Positions 17,543 to 26,546 of a DNA stretch of 64,000 nt are shown piece after piece; the first letter of the stretch is position 1; every line of letters begins with the position of its first letter. The DNA comes from Hyphomicrobiales bacterium (GTDB lineage: Bacteria > Pseudomonadota > Alphaproteobacteria > Rhizobiales > OSC116): positions 62,001-126,000 of the forward strand of contig JABSRZ010000004.1 in the NCBI GenBank assembly GCA_013214705.1, given 5' to 3'. The notes under the pieces were generated by a model. It saw nothing but the letters and a program-made list of their open reading frames with translations. It was not told where the DNA came from and made no database searches. The translations under genes and the position numbers were made by a program.

Positions 17543-18118
17543 ATGCAGCTCAGTGAATTTGAAAAAAAGTTAAACCAGCTTTACTTGCCTTCAGACCAAG
17601 ACTTCAGCATTATTGACGTGCCAAAAGCGCAATTCGCCATGGTTGACGGCACAGATCCACAAAGCCCGCAATTTAAACCAGCCATAGACTGGCTTTTTAA
17701 GCTCATCCAACCGATAAAACAAATTGCCAAGCAACGCATGGGCAAAGCTTTTAAACACCCGCCGCTTGAATGCCTTTTTTGGGGCGAGGATTTTGGCAAT
17801 TGGCGGCTGATGATTGTGTTGCCCGATTGGGCAGATGATGAATTGTTCAATAATTGTATCGCGCAGGCCAGTCAAAAGCTTGGCACTGCACCCGCTAGCT
17901 TGCGAAAACAGAGTTTCGAAGAAGGCAAATCTGTGCAAATTATGCATATTGGCGCGCCAAAAACCCAAGCTATAACTCTAGAGAAATTACATAGCCAGTT
18001 TTTACCGGCTAATAAGCTAACCGCGCGTGGCCACCACCACGAAATTTATTTGAATGATGCCAACCACACCGCGCCAGAACAACTGAAAACCGTGATGAGA
18101 CAACCGGTATGCCCGTAA
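17543..18118 (+). CDS. GyrI-like small-molecule-binding domain protein
   Basis: A 191-residue cytoplasmic protein matching the GyrI-like family (COG4832), a stand-alone SHS2/BTAD-type ligand-binding fold related to the effector half of BmrR-like regulators. Typical pieces are IIDVPKAQFAMVDGTDPQSP near residue 22, the KHPPLECLFW segment and a C-terminal GHHHEIYLND. There is no DNA-binding domain. It follows the dioxygenase gene by 12 bp. Some family members hydrolyse or bind aromatic toxins, which would suit that partner, but no function is established. Confidence 0.82.
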   Translation: MQLSEFEKKLNQLYLPSDQDFSIIDVPKAQFAMVDGTDPQSPQFKPAIDWLFKLIQPIKQIAKQRMGKAFKHPPLECLFWGEDFGNWRLMIVLPDWADDELFNNCIAQASQKLGTAPASLRKQSFEEGKSVQIMHIGAPKTQAITLEKLHSQFLPANKLTARGHHHEIYLNDANHTAPEQLKTVMRQPVCP

Positions 18119-18174
18119 CCGACACAATTCTCCGTATCGGTTTGAATTTCACAATCAAGCGATAAAATGTTAGT

Positions 18175-18885
18175 CTAATCGACAAAAATCTCGCTATTGT
18201 CGGCCACTATTTTAGGCAAGCTAATCACAATTTCTGCCAAATGCAACCTCATTGCCTCACCTGCAAGCTCCGGTGCGCGTTCGGCAACGGCGCTTACCAC
18301 CATTTCATGTTGCTCAATTAATGTTTTGAGCGGGGTTGCATTGTCCAAAGCAATAAACCGCACCCGGTCCATTTGGGCTTTTAAATTTTCTATGATGCGC
18401 CAAGCATGTTGGCAGCCAGCGGCTGTCGCAATGGCTAGATGAAACTCTTCATCATGTTGCATAAAAGATACTGGATCGCCGTTTTGATCATCGAATTGCT
18501 GGCGTTCAATCAACTGCCATAAGCCAGTAATATCCTCATCTGAGGCGCCAATTGCGGCTTTTTTAACGACAGCAACCTCAATCGCCTCGCGTATAAACCG
18601 CGCATTTTCGACCTCTTTACGCGATATATACATCACAAATGTGCCACGCTGCGGGCGAACTTCTACCAAACCAACATCGGCCAATTTAATAAACGCCTCG
18701 CGCACAGGCTGGCGAGATAAGCCAAGCTGTTTGGCAATTTCTGCTTCAGAAATTAAGTTTCCCGGGCGCAGCTGCAACTGTATAATGGCTTGTTTTAAAA
18801 CATCAAACACACGCTGCGCCATGGTATATCGGCGATGGCTTTCAAGGTTTTGCGGCATAGGTTTTAGTTTAAAGTCTAGTTTCAT
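18175..18885 (-). CDS. GntR family regulator, FadR/FCD subfamily
   Basis: A 236-residue repressor-type protein. The N-terminal winged helix (about 25-85) has PGNLISEAEIAKQLGLSRQP followed by VREAF, and the helical FCD ligand domain (about 95-220) carries the metal-ligand residues in HDEEFHLAIATAAG and the later H of EQHEMV. A GGGGG run precedes the start. It is divergent from uxuA with about 120 bp between, which makes it the likely regulator of uxuA and perhaps of the whole sugar-acid cluster, as UxuR/ExuR are in enterobacteria. Confidence 0.88.
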   Translation of the reverse strand: MKLDFKLKPMPQNLESHRRYTMAQRVFDVLKQAIIQLQLRPGNLISEAEIAKQLGLSRQPVREAFIKLADVGLVEVRPQRGTFVMYISRKEVENARFIREAIEVAVVKKAAIGASDEDITGLWQLIERQQFDDQNGDPVSFMQHDEEFHLAIATAAGCQHAWRIIENLKAQMDRVRFIALDNATPLKTLIEQHEMVVSAVAERAPELAGEAMRLHLAEIVISLPKIVADNSEIFVD

Positions 18886-19009
18886 GTTGACACCCCCCAG
18901 TTACCCAATATACTACCATACAAGTTAACAAATGGCTATTAAAACCGTTGATTGCCGCCTAATTCACGGATGTCGACCCAAGGGTTTGGACATTCTAGAA
19001 AGCATTTAT

Positions 19010-20236
19010 ATGAAACAAACATGGCGTTGGTTTGGCCCAGCAGATTTGACCTCCAAATCAGACATGAAAATGGCTGGGGTTGAAGCCGTAGTTTCGGCAC
19101 TGCACCACATTCCTAATGGCGAGATATGGAGCCAAGACGAGATTGCCCTGCGCCACCAACAAATTACCAAATTTAAAAATGGTGATGACACTGGCCTCAC
19201 ATGGGATGTGGTCGAAAGCGTGCCTGTATCTGAAGACATTAAAAAACAGAATAACCATTGGCGCGAACATATTGAAGCTTATAAAACCTCATTAGAAAAT
19301 ATTGCTGCCTCGGGCATTCAAACCGTTTGCTATAATTTCATGCCTGTACTGGATTGGACGCGAACCGATTTGGTTATGCCGCTCAATAATGGCGGCACTT
19401 GTATGCATTTCGACTATATCGATTTTGTGGTTTATGACATTTTCATCATCGCCAGAACCAATGCACAGCAAGATTTTCCTGAGCAAATTATAGATCAGGC
19501 GGCCAAGCGTTTCGCCACGATGAGCGATGAAACCATACAATTGCTAACCCGCAACATAACCTTTGGTTTGCCGGGTGCCAATGACACACTGTCACTTGAT
19601 GACGTGCGCGCGCATTTGGAAGAATATAAAAATATCGATGCCGATAGATTACGGGCAAATTTTATAGATTTTCTCGAGCAAATTATACCCACCGCCGAAA
19701 AACTTGGCCTGCGCATGTGTTGCCACCCCGATGACCCGCCATTTGGCCTGCTGGGTTTGCCGCGCATCATGTCTACCGAGCAAGATTATAAACATATTGT
19801 CGATGCCGTCCCCAGCCCCGCAAATGGCATCACTTTATGTTCTGGCTCGTTGGGCGCAAGAGCGGATAACGATTTGCCCGGCATGATGCAACGCCTTGGC
19901 GAACATGTGCATTTTTTACATTTGCGCAATGTCAAACGTACGGAACCACGCGACCCAGATGGCATACGCGGCTCATTTTATGAGGCTGAACATCTAGGTG
20001 GCGATACCGATATAGTCAGCCTCATCGCCGCCATATTACAACAAGAAACCAAACGCAAAAAATCTGGCCGTGCCGATTGGAATATACCCTTTAGACCCGA
20101 CCATGGGCAAGATTTGATGACCGATTTGAACCGAAGGGGCCAACCGGGTTACCCAACCATAGGCCGCATGCGCGGGCTTGCCGAATTGCGCGGTGTCATC
20201 AGAGCGCTTTCGCATTCTGAACATGGCGTGAGTTAG
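19010..20236 (+). CDS. uxuA: Mannonate dehydratase
   Basis: Converts D-mannonate to 2-keto-3-deoxygluconate in glucuronate breakdown. The 408-residue protein follows E. coli UxuA along its length: MKQTWRWFGP at the start, VSALHHIPNGEIWS, CYNFMPVLDWTRTDL, metal ligands in CCHPDDPP, and RPDHGQD near the end. The frame is open to 18932, but only the start at 19010 matches the family N-terminus. Its product feeds kdgK and eda 3 kb away. The C-terminus is a little longer than in E. coli. UxuB and UxaC are not in the window. Confidence 0.94.
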   Translation: MKQTWRWFGPADLTSKSDMKMAGVEAVVSALHHIPNGEIWSQDEIALRHQQITKFKNGDDTGLTWDVVESVPVSEDIKKQNNHWREHIEAYKTSLENIAASGIQTVCYNFMPVLDWTRTDLVMPLNNGGTCMHFDYIDFVVYDIFIIARTNAQQDFPEQIIDQAAKRFATMSDETIQLLTRNITFGLPGANDTLSLDDVRAHLEEYKNIDADRLRANFIDFLEQIIPTAEKLGLRMCCHPDDPPFGLLGLPRIMSTEQDYKHIVDAVPSPANGITLCSGSLGARADNDLPGMMQRLGEHVHFLHLRNVKRTEPRDPDGIRGSFYEAEHLGGDTDIVSLIAAILQQETKRKKSGRADWNIPFRPDHGQDLMTDLNRRGQPGYPTIGRMRGLAELRGVIRALSHSEHGVS

Positions 20237-20261
20237 CTAGGACTGAAAGTTCAAAACCCCT

Positions 20262-22067
20262 CTAATGGTTATCACGCGGGATGCCTTTGGTTTTGGCAAT
20301 TCTCTGATATTTAACCGCGTTTTTAAGCACCATGCCTTCGGACAATTGATCGACGATTCCGCGTTGAATCTCTTGCCACGGGGTTTGAGATTCAGGATAT
20401 TCATACCCACCAGCCGCTTCAAGCTCGGCATATCTTGTGGCTAACTCTTGATCAGAAATCAATATATTGGCCTCGCCTTTGTTCAAATCTATCCGAACTT
20501 TGTCACCATTTTTTAAGATTGCCAAACCGCCACCAATAGCCGCCTCCGGCGATGCATTTAAAATAGATGGCGAGCCAGATGTGCCCGATTGACGGCCATC
20601 ACCAATACATGGCAAGGTGGTAATGCCTTGTTTAAGCAGGTAATCTGGCACCAGCATATTCACCACTTCGGCCGCGCCGGGGTAGCCAATCGCGCCCGTG
20701 CCACGCATAAATAAAATCGATTTTGCGGTTATGCCCAGTGAAGGGTCATCAATTGTATTGTGATATTGCTCCGGCCCATCAAATACCACCGCCACGCCTT
20801 CAAACGCATTCGGGTCTTCGGGGTTTTCTAACAGACGCTGCCTAAATTCATCTGATACCACGCTTAGCTTGATAATCGCCACGTCAAACAAATTGCCTTT
20901 AATCACCTTAAAGCCAGCTTTGTCCATAATAGCATGCTCAAAATCACGTATCACATCTTGGTTGCGCGATGGCTCATTGCGGCAGTTATTGCCAAGGGTA
21001 TCACCCGAAACGGTCATACAATCTTCATGGATTAAATCATGCTTCATCAGCTCGGCAACCACCGCTTGCACGCCACCTGCCCGGTGAAAATCCTCGGCCA
21101 AATATTCGCCAGCTGGTTGTAAATTCACCAATAACGGCACATCTAAGCCATGTTTTTCCCAATCATCTACATTCATATCGACACCGATATGTTTGGCAAT
21201 GGCGGTAATGTGTATCGGCGCATTGGTCGAGCCGCCTAGGGCTGAGTTGACAACAATTACATTCTCAAAAGCTTTGCGGGTCATAATGTCAGATGGTTTC
21301 ACATCTTGATGCACCAATTCCACAATGCGTTTGCCGGTTTTATAGGCCAGTTGCGCCCGCTCGCGATAAGGCGCAGGAATGGCACCACCACCGGGCAATT
21401 GCATGCCCAGCGCCTCGGATAAGGAATTCATGGTCGATGCTGTGCCCATGGTGTTGCAATAGCCGGGGCTGGGGGCGGAGCTTTCGGCCAAATCCATAAA
21501 TTCTTCATAATCGATATTGCCCAAAGCTAACTGTTCACGCGAGCTCCAGATAATAGAGCCAGAACCGCACAAAGCGCCGCTGCGGGTATAGCCATTTAGC
21601 ATCGGCCCACTGCTGAATGATATGGCCGGAATGTCAACCGTGGCCGCCGCCATAAGCACGGCAGGCGTGGTTTTATCGCAACCAGTGGTCAGCACCACGC
21701 CATCTAACGGGTAACCGTATAAAATTTCGACCAAGCCCAAATAGGCTAAATTCCGGTCTAACGACGCGGTTGGGCGTTTGCCGGTTTCTTGAATGGGATG
21801 CACCGGAAATTCAAAAGCAATGCCCCCAGCCTCGCGGATGCCTTCTCTAATGCGTTTTGCCAGCTCTATATGCGGGCGATTGCAGGGTGAGAGGTCAGAA
21901 CCTGTCTGCGCGATGCCAATAATCGGCATGCCGGATTGCAGCTCCTCACGGGTCAAGCCATAGTTTAAATAACGTTCTAAATATAAGGCGGTCATCGCAG
22001 GGTTGCTGGGGTTATTAAACCAGCTGCGTGATCTCAATGTTTTTGAATTGTCTTTATCATCGCTCAT
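20262..22067 (-). CDS. IlvD/Edd-family sugar-acid dehydratase, xylonate-dehydratase (XylD) type
   Basis: A 601-residue iron-sulfur dehydratase. It resembles Caulobacter D-xylonate dehydratase XylD from start ([18 protein letters not shown]) to the C-terminal PRDNH. The three cluster cysteines of the family are visible in [14 protein letters not shown] and [10 protein letters not shown]. The enzyme should remove water from a C5 or C6 aldonate to give a 2-keto-3-deoxy acid. Whether the substrate is xylonate, gluconate or galactonate cannot be told here. It is convergent with uxuA; a GAGG site precedes its start. Grouping with uxuA, kdgK and eda suggests a shared KDG-type route. Confidence 0.85.
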   Translation of the reverse strand: MSDDKDNSKTLRSRSWFNNPSNPAMTALYLERYLNYGLTREELQSGMPIIGIAQTGSDLSPCNRPHIELAKRIREGIREAGGIAFEFPVHPIQETGKRPTASLDRNLAYLGLVEILYGYPLDGVVLTTGCDKTTPAVLMAAATVDIPAISFSSGPMLNGYTRSGALCGSGSIIWSSREQLALGNIDYEEFMDLAESSAPSPGYCNTMGTASTMNSLSEALGMQLPGGGAIPAPYRERAQLAYKTGKRIVELVHQDVKPSDIMTRKAFENVIVVNSALGGSTNAPIHITAIAKHIGVDMNVDDWEKHGLDVPLLVNLQPAGEYLAEDFHRAGGVQAVVAELMKHDLIHEDCMTVSGDTLGNNCRNEPSRNQDVIRDFEHAIMDKAGFKVIKGNLFDVAIIKLSVVSDEFRQRLLENPEDPNAFEGVAVVFDGPEQYHNTIDDPSLGITAKSILFMRGTGAIGYPGAAEVVNMLVPDYLLKQGITTLPCIGDGRQSGTSGSPSILNASPEAAIGGGLAILKNGDKVRIDLNKGEANILISDQELATRYAELEAAGGYEYPESQTPWQEIQRGIVDQLSEGMVLKNAVKYQRIAKTKGIPRDNH

Positions 22068-22184
22068 TTTTATGCCTCAAATTTCATATAAACCAATTTA
22101 CACTTGATAATTCAGCACATTTTACCGCCAAACCACCGATTCCACCAGTGACAAATGTCAAAAATAGTTAGCAAAATGTCGTTA

Positions 22185-23616
22185 TTACTTCAATTCATAT
22201 TTCTCAATATCTGCGTTTTTATTTTCGTTATCGGTTTCTTGCTCAGCAGAGCTAATTGACAAGCCAATTAGTAATAACACAAGCATTAAGCCGCCTAGTA
22301 AATAATACAATGTTAGCCGTATAGTTGAGTTTAATTTCAAACCAAAATATTTAGCATTCTTACTTGCGTGAGAAATTGTAATACCAAGGCCAATTCCTGG
22401 AATTTTTCCATCATATTTTTGTTCAATTTTTGCAGCATGATTTACATCTCCTTTCAACAAAGAATGATACCCGAAATCAAAAATATAAAACGCAGCCCAC
22501 GCAAACAGTGAAGCAATTACAAATATAATTCCTGTGGGCATCGTAAAACCAAATATTACGGTTTCCATATTAAGCTTAAAAGTGAAGCCAATTGCAGCTA
22601 TCATTGCACCAATTAACACAATGGAATAATTTCTAACCCTTAATTGCAAATCATTAAAATGCTTTTGAACGTCTACAGTTTTTTTCCAAGTTTCCAAGGC
22701 AAATTGATTATCGACCAGCGACAAATCTGATTTATTTGAAGAAAAGGATTGAAAATCACAATGCATAAAAATTTCAGAAAATGATCCTTTCAATACAACG
22801 GATGGTTCAAAATTGTGACCTTTTGTGATGATTTCATTTTCTCTTTTTATATCTTGCTCAGTCCAGTGGGATACCCGTTGCAATAAACCGTATTCAGGGT
22901 TGACCTGACTTGCGCCATATTCAGCATGCACATCTAATACGCCTACATCTCGCGCCATAGCTACGTCTTTAAAAAGGCTATCACCGATATATAGCAATTA
23001 TTAACAATAGCGCCTTCGGAATTTATTATATCGAGTAGTATTTTGGGATTGGGTTTTAATTCTCCAGCGGGAGTGTTTTTATTTTTAGTAACTTGTAACT
23101 CATAATATTCATCTGGTAATCGTCTCAATTCGTCGAGAGATGTGTCAGCAGGAATAACGTGATCTTTGGGGCTGTACAGGACATCTATTACACCATCTAA
23201 CCCAAAGCGCTTTAATCTATATGCACTATAAAATGCCATGGATTCAGTATATGCAATAATTTTTGTTCCCTTTTTTTAATATCCCACAAACTCTTAAACA
23301 CACTCTCATACAGTTGCATATTTTCATCTCGCCCCTTTTGAGAAGCACGTAAAGCAGTTTTAAATTGCTTCCTTCTATCACCTTCTTTATCGATATTATT
23401 CAACACCTCCAATTTCTCAATTAGAAACGAATATTCCGAAGTACCATGTTTTCGATGAAACTTCCTAATATCTTCTTCCACCTCAGAAGTGTCTTTCTCG
23501 CTAATTTCCTTAATACGCTCATAAATTGGATTAAATGAAGCATACCAAAATGCAAACCAGTCGAAGATTGTATTATCCAAATCAATTATTAGCGTGTTAA
23601 CTTTTTTTAACGTCAT
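22185..23616 (-). pseudogene. HAD-family phosphatase fused to a membrane domain, broken by two frameshifts
   Basis: Three consecutive reverse-strand frames make one protein of about 475 residues if one base is restored at each of two places. The first break is at a run of seven T (23271-23277), the second near 22990-23005. The N-terminal part has the HAD nucleophile motif LIIDLDNTIFDW; the middle restores TESMAFYSAYRLKRFGL; the third frame starts in YIGDSLFKDVAMARDVG, the HAD acid motif, then continues into three or four membrane helices (about 115 residues before the end). The gene lies beside tRNA-Gly and tRNA-Tyr. It may be a decaying gene or carry sequencing indels. The HAD-plus-membrane fusion is unassigned. 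Confidence 0.75.
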
Positions 23617-23885
23617 TTCAATGTCTATCCAATTTGTTGTAATCAAATGCATCCAATTATCAATTATCATGCATTATTTAAAATTGATTTACAAAATAAA
23701 ACACAGGCCACAAATTGTGACTACGAAACTCAGATCCTTAGCTTCTTCTAATCATCGCCTACAATTATCCAATCACCATATAGCTGAGCGCCAATGCGCT
23801 GGAAAAAACTGTGGATTGCTGAAATCAAACAAGCGAGCCATCGCAACATTTAGTCGCAACAAACATGGGGTGGGGATGAATAAAT

Positions 23886-23959
23886 TGGAGCGGGTGAAGG
23901 GAATCGAACCCTCGTCATTAGCTTGGAAGGCTACGGCTCTACCATTGAGCTACACCCGC
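23886..23959 (-). tRNA. tRNA-Gly (UCC)
   Basis: The reverse strand gives acceptor GCGGGTG/CACCCGC, D-arm AGCTCAATGGTAGAGC, anticodon loop CTTCCAA (UCC), T-arm GGTTCGATTCC and encoded CCA. It is followed 46 bp upstream on the same strand by tRNA-Tyr, so the two are co-transcribed. Confidence 0.96.
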
Positions 23960-24005
23960 AATTGCCAAGCATTTTGAGACCAGATTTTTCTTAATAAATA
24001 AGAAA

Positions 24006-24090
24006 TGGTGGGGAGAGTTGGATTTGAACCAACGTAGGCGTAGCCAGCGGATTTACAGTCCGCCCCCTTTAACCACTCGGGCACCTCCCC
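24006..24090 (-). tRNA. tRNA-Tyr (GUA)
   Basis: An 85-nt class II tRNA on the reverse strand: acceptor GGGGAGG/CTCCCCA-CCA, anticodon GUA within GCGGACTGTAAATCCGC, a long variable arm and T-arm GGTTCAAATCC. It is divergent from rlmB. Tyr-Gly order beside a SpoU methyltransferase is common in alphaproteobacteria. Confidence 0.96.
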
Positions 24091-24320
24091 ATTCGGGTCT
24101 TAAAATATCACGGCCAGTTAAATCCGTGCGCTTGTTATCTAAATTTTAGCCTCATTAGTCAACCTAATATTGAAACAAAGCCAAATTATAATCATCTTTC
24201 TGGGTAAAACTATTTAAACCGCATTAGCAGCCGCTTAATTTACTTCAAAAACAAACCAACTTGCTCATTATATTTATTTGCCATATATGTAGCCTTAACA
24301 ATATTAACTTAGTTGGCCCC

Positions 24321-25187
24321 ATGCAAAATAAAAAATTCGACAAATCACGTTCTAAAAATTATCGGAGTAAAGACCGTTCAAAATCGGCTTCTTCGGGCGA
24401 CAAGCATTATTTATATGGCTTGCACAGCGTTGCCGCGGCGATAAATAACCCAGACCGGAAATTAATAGAATTGTTAGCCACACCAAACGCTTACAACCGT
24501 TTGGTTGATGAATTTAAAAAAGCCGATTTAGCATCTGCCTATGGTTTAGAGCGGCTAGAAGCACTTAGTGAACAAGGTAAAGTTACCGAATCAAAACCCA
24601 AAAATATAGATTATCTACTCGGTCAAGACATTGTGCATCAAGGCGTTATGCTTAAAACCACGCCGCTGCCTGAGCATAATGTCAACCAATTGATGAAACA
24701 GATAAAGGCCGACCCAGACATTAGCCGCCCGATCGTTATACTCGACCAAGTGACCGACCCGCATAATGTGGGCGCGATATTGCGCACCGCCACTGCGTTT
24801 AACGCCCGCGCGCTCATCACCACCCGCCGGCATTCGCCCACCGAAAGCGGCCTATTGGCCAAAATCGCCAGTGGCGGGCTAGAAATCACGCCGATCATTG
24901 CGGTTGGAAATCTATCTAGCGCCATAAATGAGCTGCAAGATAGCGGCATATTGTGTATTGGCCTAGACAGTGAGGCCACCCATAATTTCAGCAGCTTATT
25001 GGCCGAAAAATATGTCGACACCAGTCCCAAAGCCATAGTGTTAGGCGCAGAAGGCAAAGGTTTGCGCCAAAAAACCATAGAGACTTGCGCAGAATTGGTC
25101 AGATTAGATATGCCCGGCAGCATAAAAAGCCTTAATGTCTCAAACGCGGCGGCCATTGCGTTGTTCGCTTTGTCAGACCGCAGTTAA
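24321..25187 (+). CDS. rlmB: SpoU/TrmH family 23S rRNA (guanosine-2'-O) methyltransferase RlmB
   Basis: A 288-residue SPOUT enzyme predicted to methylate G2251 of 23S rRNA. A basic, Ser/Lys-rich leader precedes the L30e-like substrate-binding domain (YLYGLHSVAAAI, about 30-105). The knotted catalytic domain has motif 1 VTDPHNVGAILRTA, motif 2 VLGAEGKGL and motif 3 SLNVSNAAAIALF. The frame is open to 24261, but the start at 24321 removes an atypical hydrophobic leader. It is divergent from tRNA-Tyr and tRNA-Gly. Confidence 0.92.
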   Translation: MQNKKFDKSRSKNYRSKDRSKSASSGDKHYLYGLHSVAAAINNPDRKLIELLATPNAYNRLVDEFKKADLASAYGLERLEALSEQGKVTESKPKNIDYLLGQDIVHQGVMLKTTPLPEHNVNQLMKQIKADPDISRPIVILDQVTDPHNVGAILRTATAFNARALITTRRHSPTESGLLAKIASGGLEITPIIAVGNLSSAINELQDSGILCIGLDSEATHNFSSLLAEKYVDTSPKAIVLGAEGKGLRQKTIETCAELVRLDMPGSIKSLNVSNAAAIALFALSDRS

Positions 25188-25292
25188 GCCCCTAATTTAT
25201 TAGGCTATTTTGTAACAATATACTTTTTTAGCAAAATAGGTTAATATTGCTTGTAGGGCAATTGTTAGGGGTTAAATGGGTTGAGGGGTTAA

Positions 25293-26489
25293 ATGACCAA
25301 AATATTTAGTCAAATTGTCAACTTATTCGGCATTTCGAAATTGTTTCGCAGTGGCTCACGCCAGCGGCCAAAATTAAACATTTCCTATGCCGATTTAGAC
25401 TTAACCAAAAACCTATCTTCTACCGAGTTAGATTTGATTTTTGCGATCAACGAGGACTCGGTTATTCCGGCAAATAATTTGGCGCTCAAAACCCAAAGCC
25501 AAACCATAATCGACCTGCATTTAGAACCTAACGACCAAAATATGGGCAATGCGCGTTTCAGCCATGCCTTGTCATCTGCCGACATTGTGTTTTCGCCCAA
25601 CCGCAAACTTGCCACCATGTTGGAGAAAAAACTACAACGCCATATCGTAATTTCGCGCCACTTGACCAAACAGGCCTCGGTTGAAAAATACATCGATCTT
25701 AAAAAAGTATATCATCTGATTGAAGACACCCAGCTGATACTTTTTGATGCCAATATTTGCCATCCGTTTATTGCCAAACCGTATGATATGTTGAAACATA
25801 ATTTAATGTTTTTGGCGGCATTGCTCGGTGATTTGCCACGCCATATGCATGTGGTGGTAACCGGCGGCATAGAAGAAAATAATATATTCGACAAGCATAA
25901 ACAACTGTTCGAAAAGCATAATTGCCAGTCACGCATCCACTTTTATGTCGAAAATTTGGAAGCCATAAAATACCCGTTAGATTATAGCAATATAGACATT
26001 GCGTTGCTTTTGAGCGATCAGGAAAACCACCTTCCGAGCCAATATTTTAAATATCTGCACGAAGAAGTGCCCATATTTGCCACCAAATTTGCTGACGCAA
26101 ACCAGCTTATATTGTCGGCCGATATCGGCAAAATATTCGATCATCAAAATTCAGAAATATGGGCTAAAGAAATTTTGGAATTGATGAATCTAAGCCTCGT
26201 CAAACGTGATGAATTGTTAGAAAAAATCAAAACCCAAAAACAACATCTAAATTGGCAGGTCGAGGCAGATCATCTGATGAGCAGCATAATGAATGTGCTA
26301 GATGGCGACAATAGCGACAAGCTAACCGCCGCCATTGTCGATCTATCGGATGATCAGATTACTGACAGGGCGCAAAATATTGGCACTCTGCTGGTAGAGC
26401 AAGGGTTTGAAGTCAGCATATTAACCCCCCGGCTGCCCGTAACCCTGGCGCCGGTTGGCCACAATATAGAATATATCAAAGTCTCTTAG
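25293..26489 (+). CDS. GT-B-like glycosyltransferase-related protein, function unknown
   Basis: A 398-residue protein with alternating hydrophobic strands and no signal peptide or membrane helix. Segments such as SSADIVFSPNRKLATMLE, MHVVVTGGI and PSQYFKYLHEEVPIFAT look like the two Rossmann halves of GT-B glycosyltransferases, but I see no catalytic signature. The last 55 residues or so (TAAIVDLSDDQ onward) look like the start of a further Rossmann domain that stops abruptly. The stop codon falls in the first of three 22-bp repeat units, so the protein may be truncated. It converges with cysNC. Assignment is weak. Confidence 0.5.
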   Translation: MTKIFSQIVNLFGISKLFRSGSRQRPKLNISYADLDLTKNLSSTELDLIFAINEDSVIPANNLALKTQSQTIIDLHLEPNDQNMGNARFSHALSSADIVFSPNRKLATMLEKKLQRHIVISRHLTKQASVEKYIDLKKVYHLIEDTQLILFDANICHPFIAKPYDMLKHNLMFLAALLGDLPRHMHVVVTGGIEENNIFDKHKQLFEKHNCQSRIHFYVENLEAIKYPLDYSNIDIALLLSDQENHLPSQYFKYLHEEVPIFATKFADANQLILSADIGKIFDHQNSEIWAKEILELMNLSLVKRDELLEKIKTQKQHLNWQVEADHLMSSIMNVLDGDNSDKLTAAIVDLSDDQITDRAQNIGTLLVEQGFEVSILTPRLPVTLAPVGHNIEYIKVS

Positions 26490-26546
26490 GTCAAACGCCC
26501 GAGTCTCTTTAGTCTGAAATAGAAGTCTCTTAAATCGAATAATCAG
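26481..26546. repeat. Three degenerate 22-bp tandem units between convergent genes
   Basis: GTCTCTT recurs at 26481, 26503 and 26525, exactly 22 bp apart, with diverged spacers. The array covers the stop codons of both the GT-B-like gene and cysNC. Confidence 0.65.

Noticed and set aside
18932-19009. Extended N-terminus of UxuA
   Set aside because: The 26 extra residues are not found in the family and lack a ribosome site.
23594-23977. 127-codon forward frame
   Set aside because: It reads through tRNA-Gly on the opposite strand, so it is not a gene.
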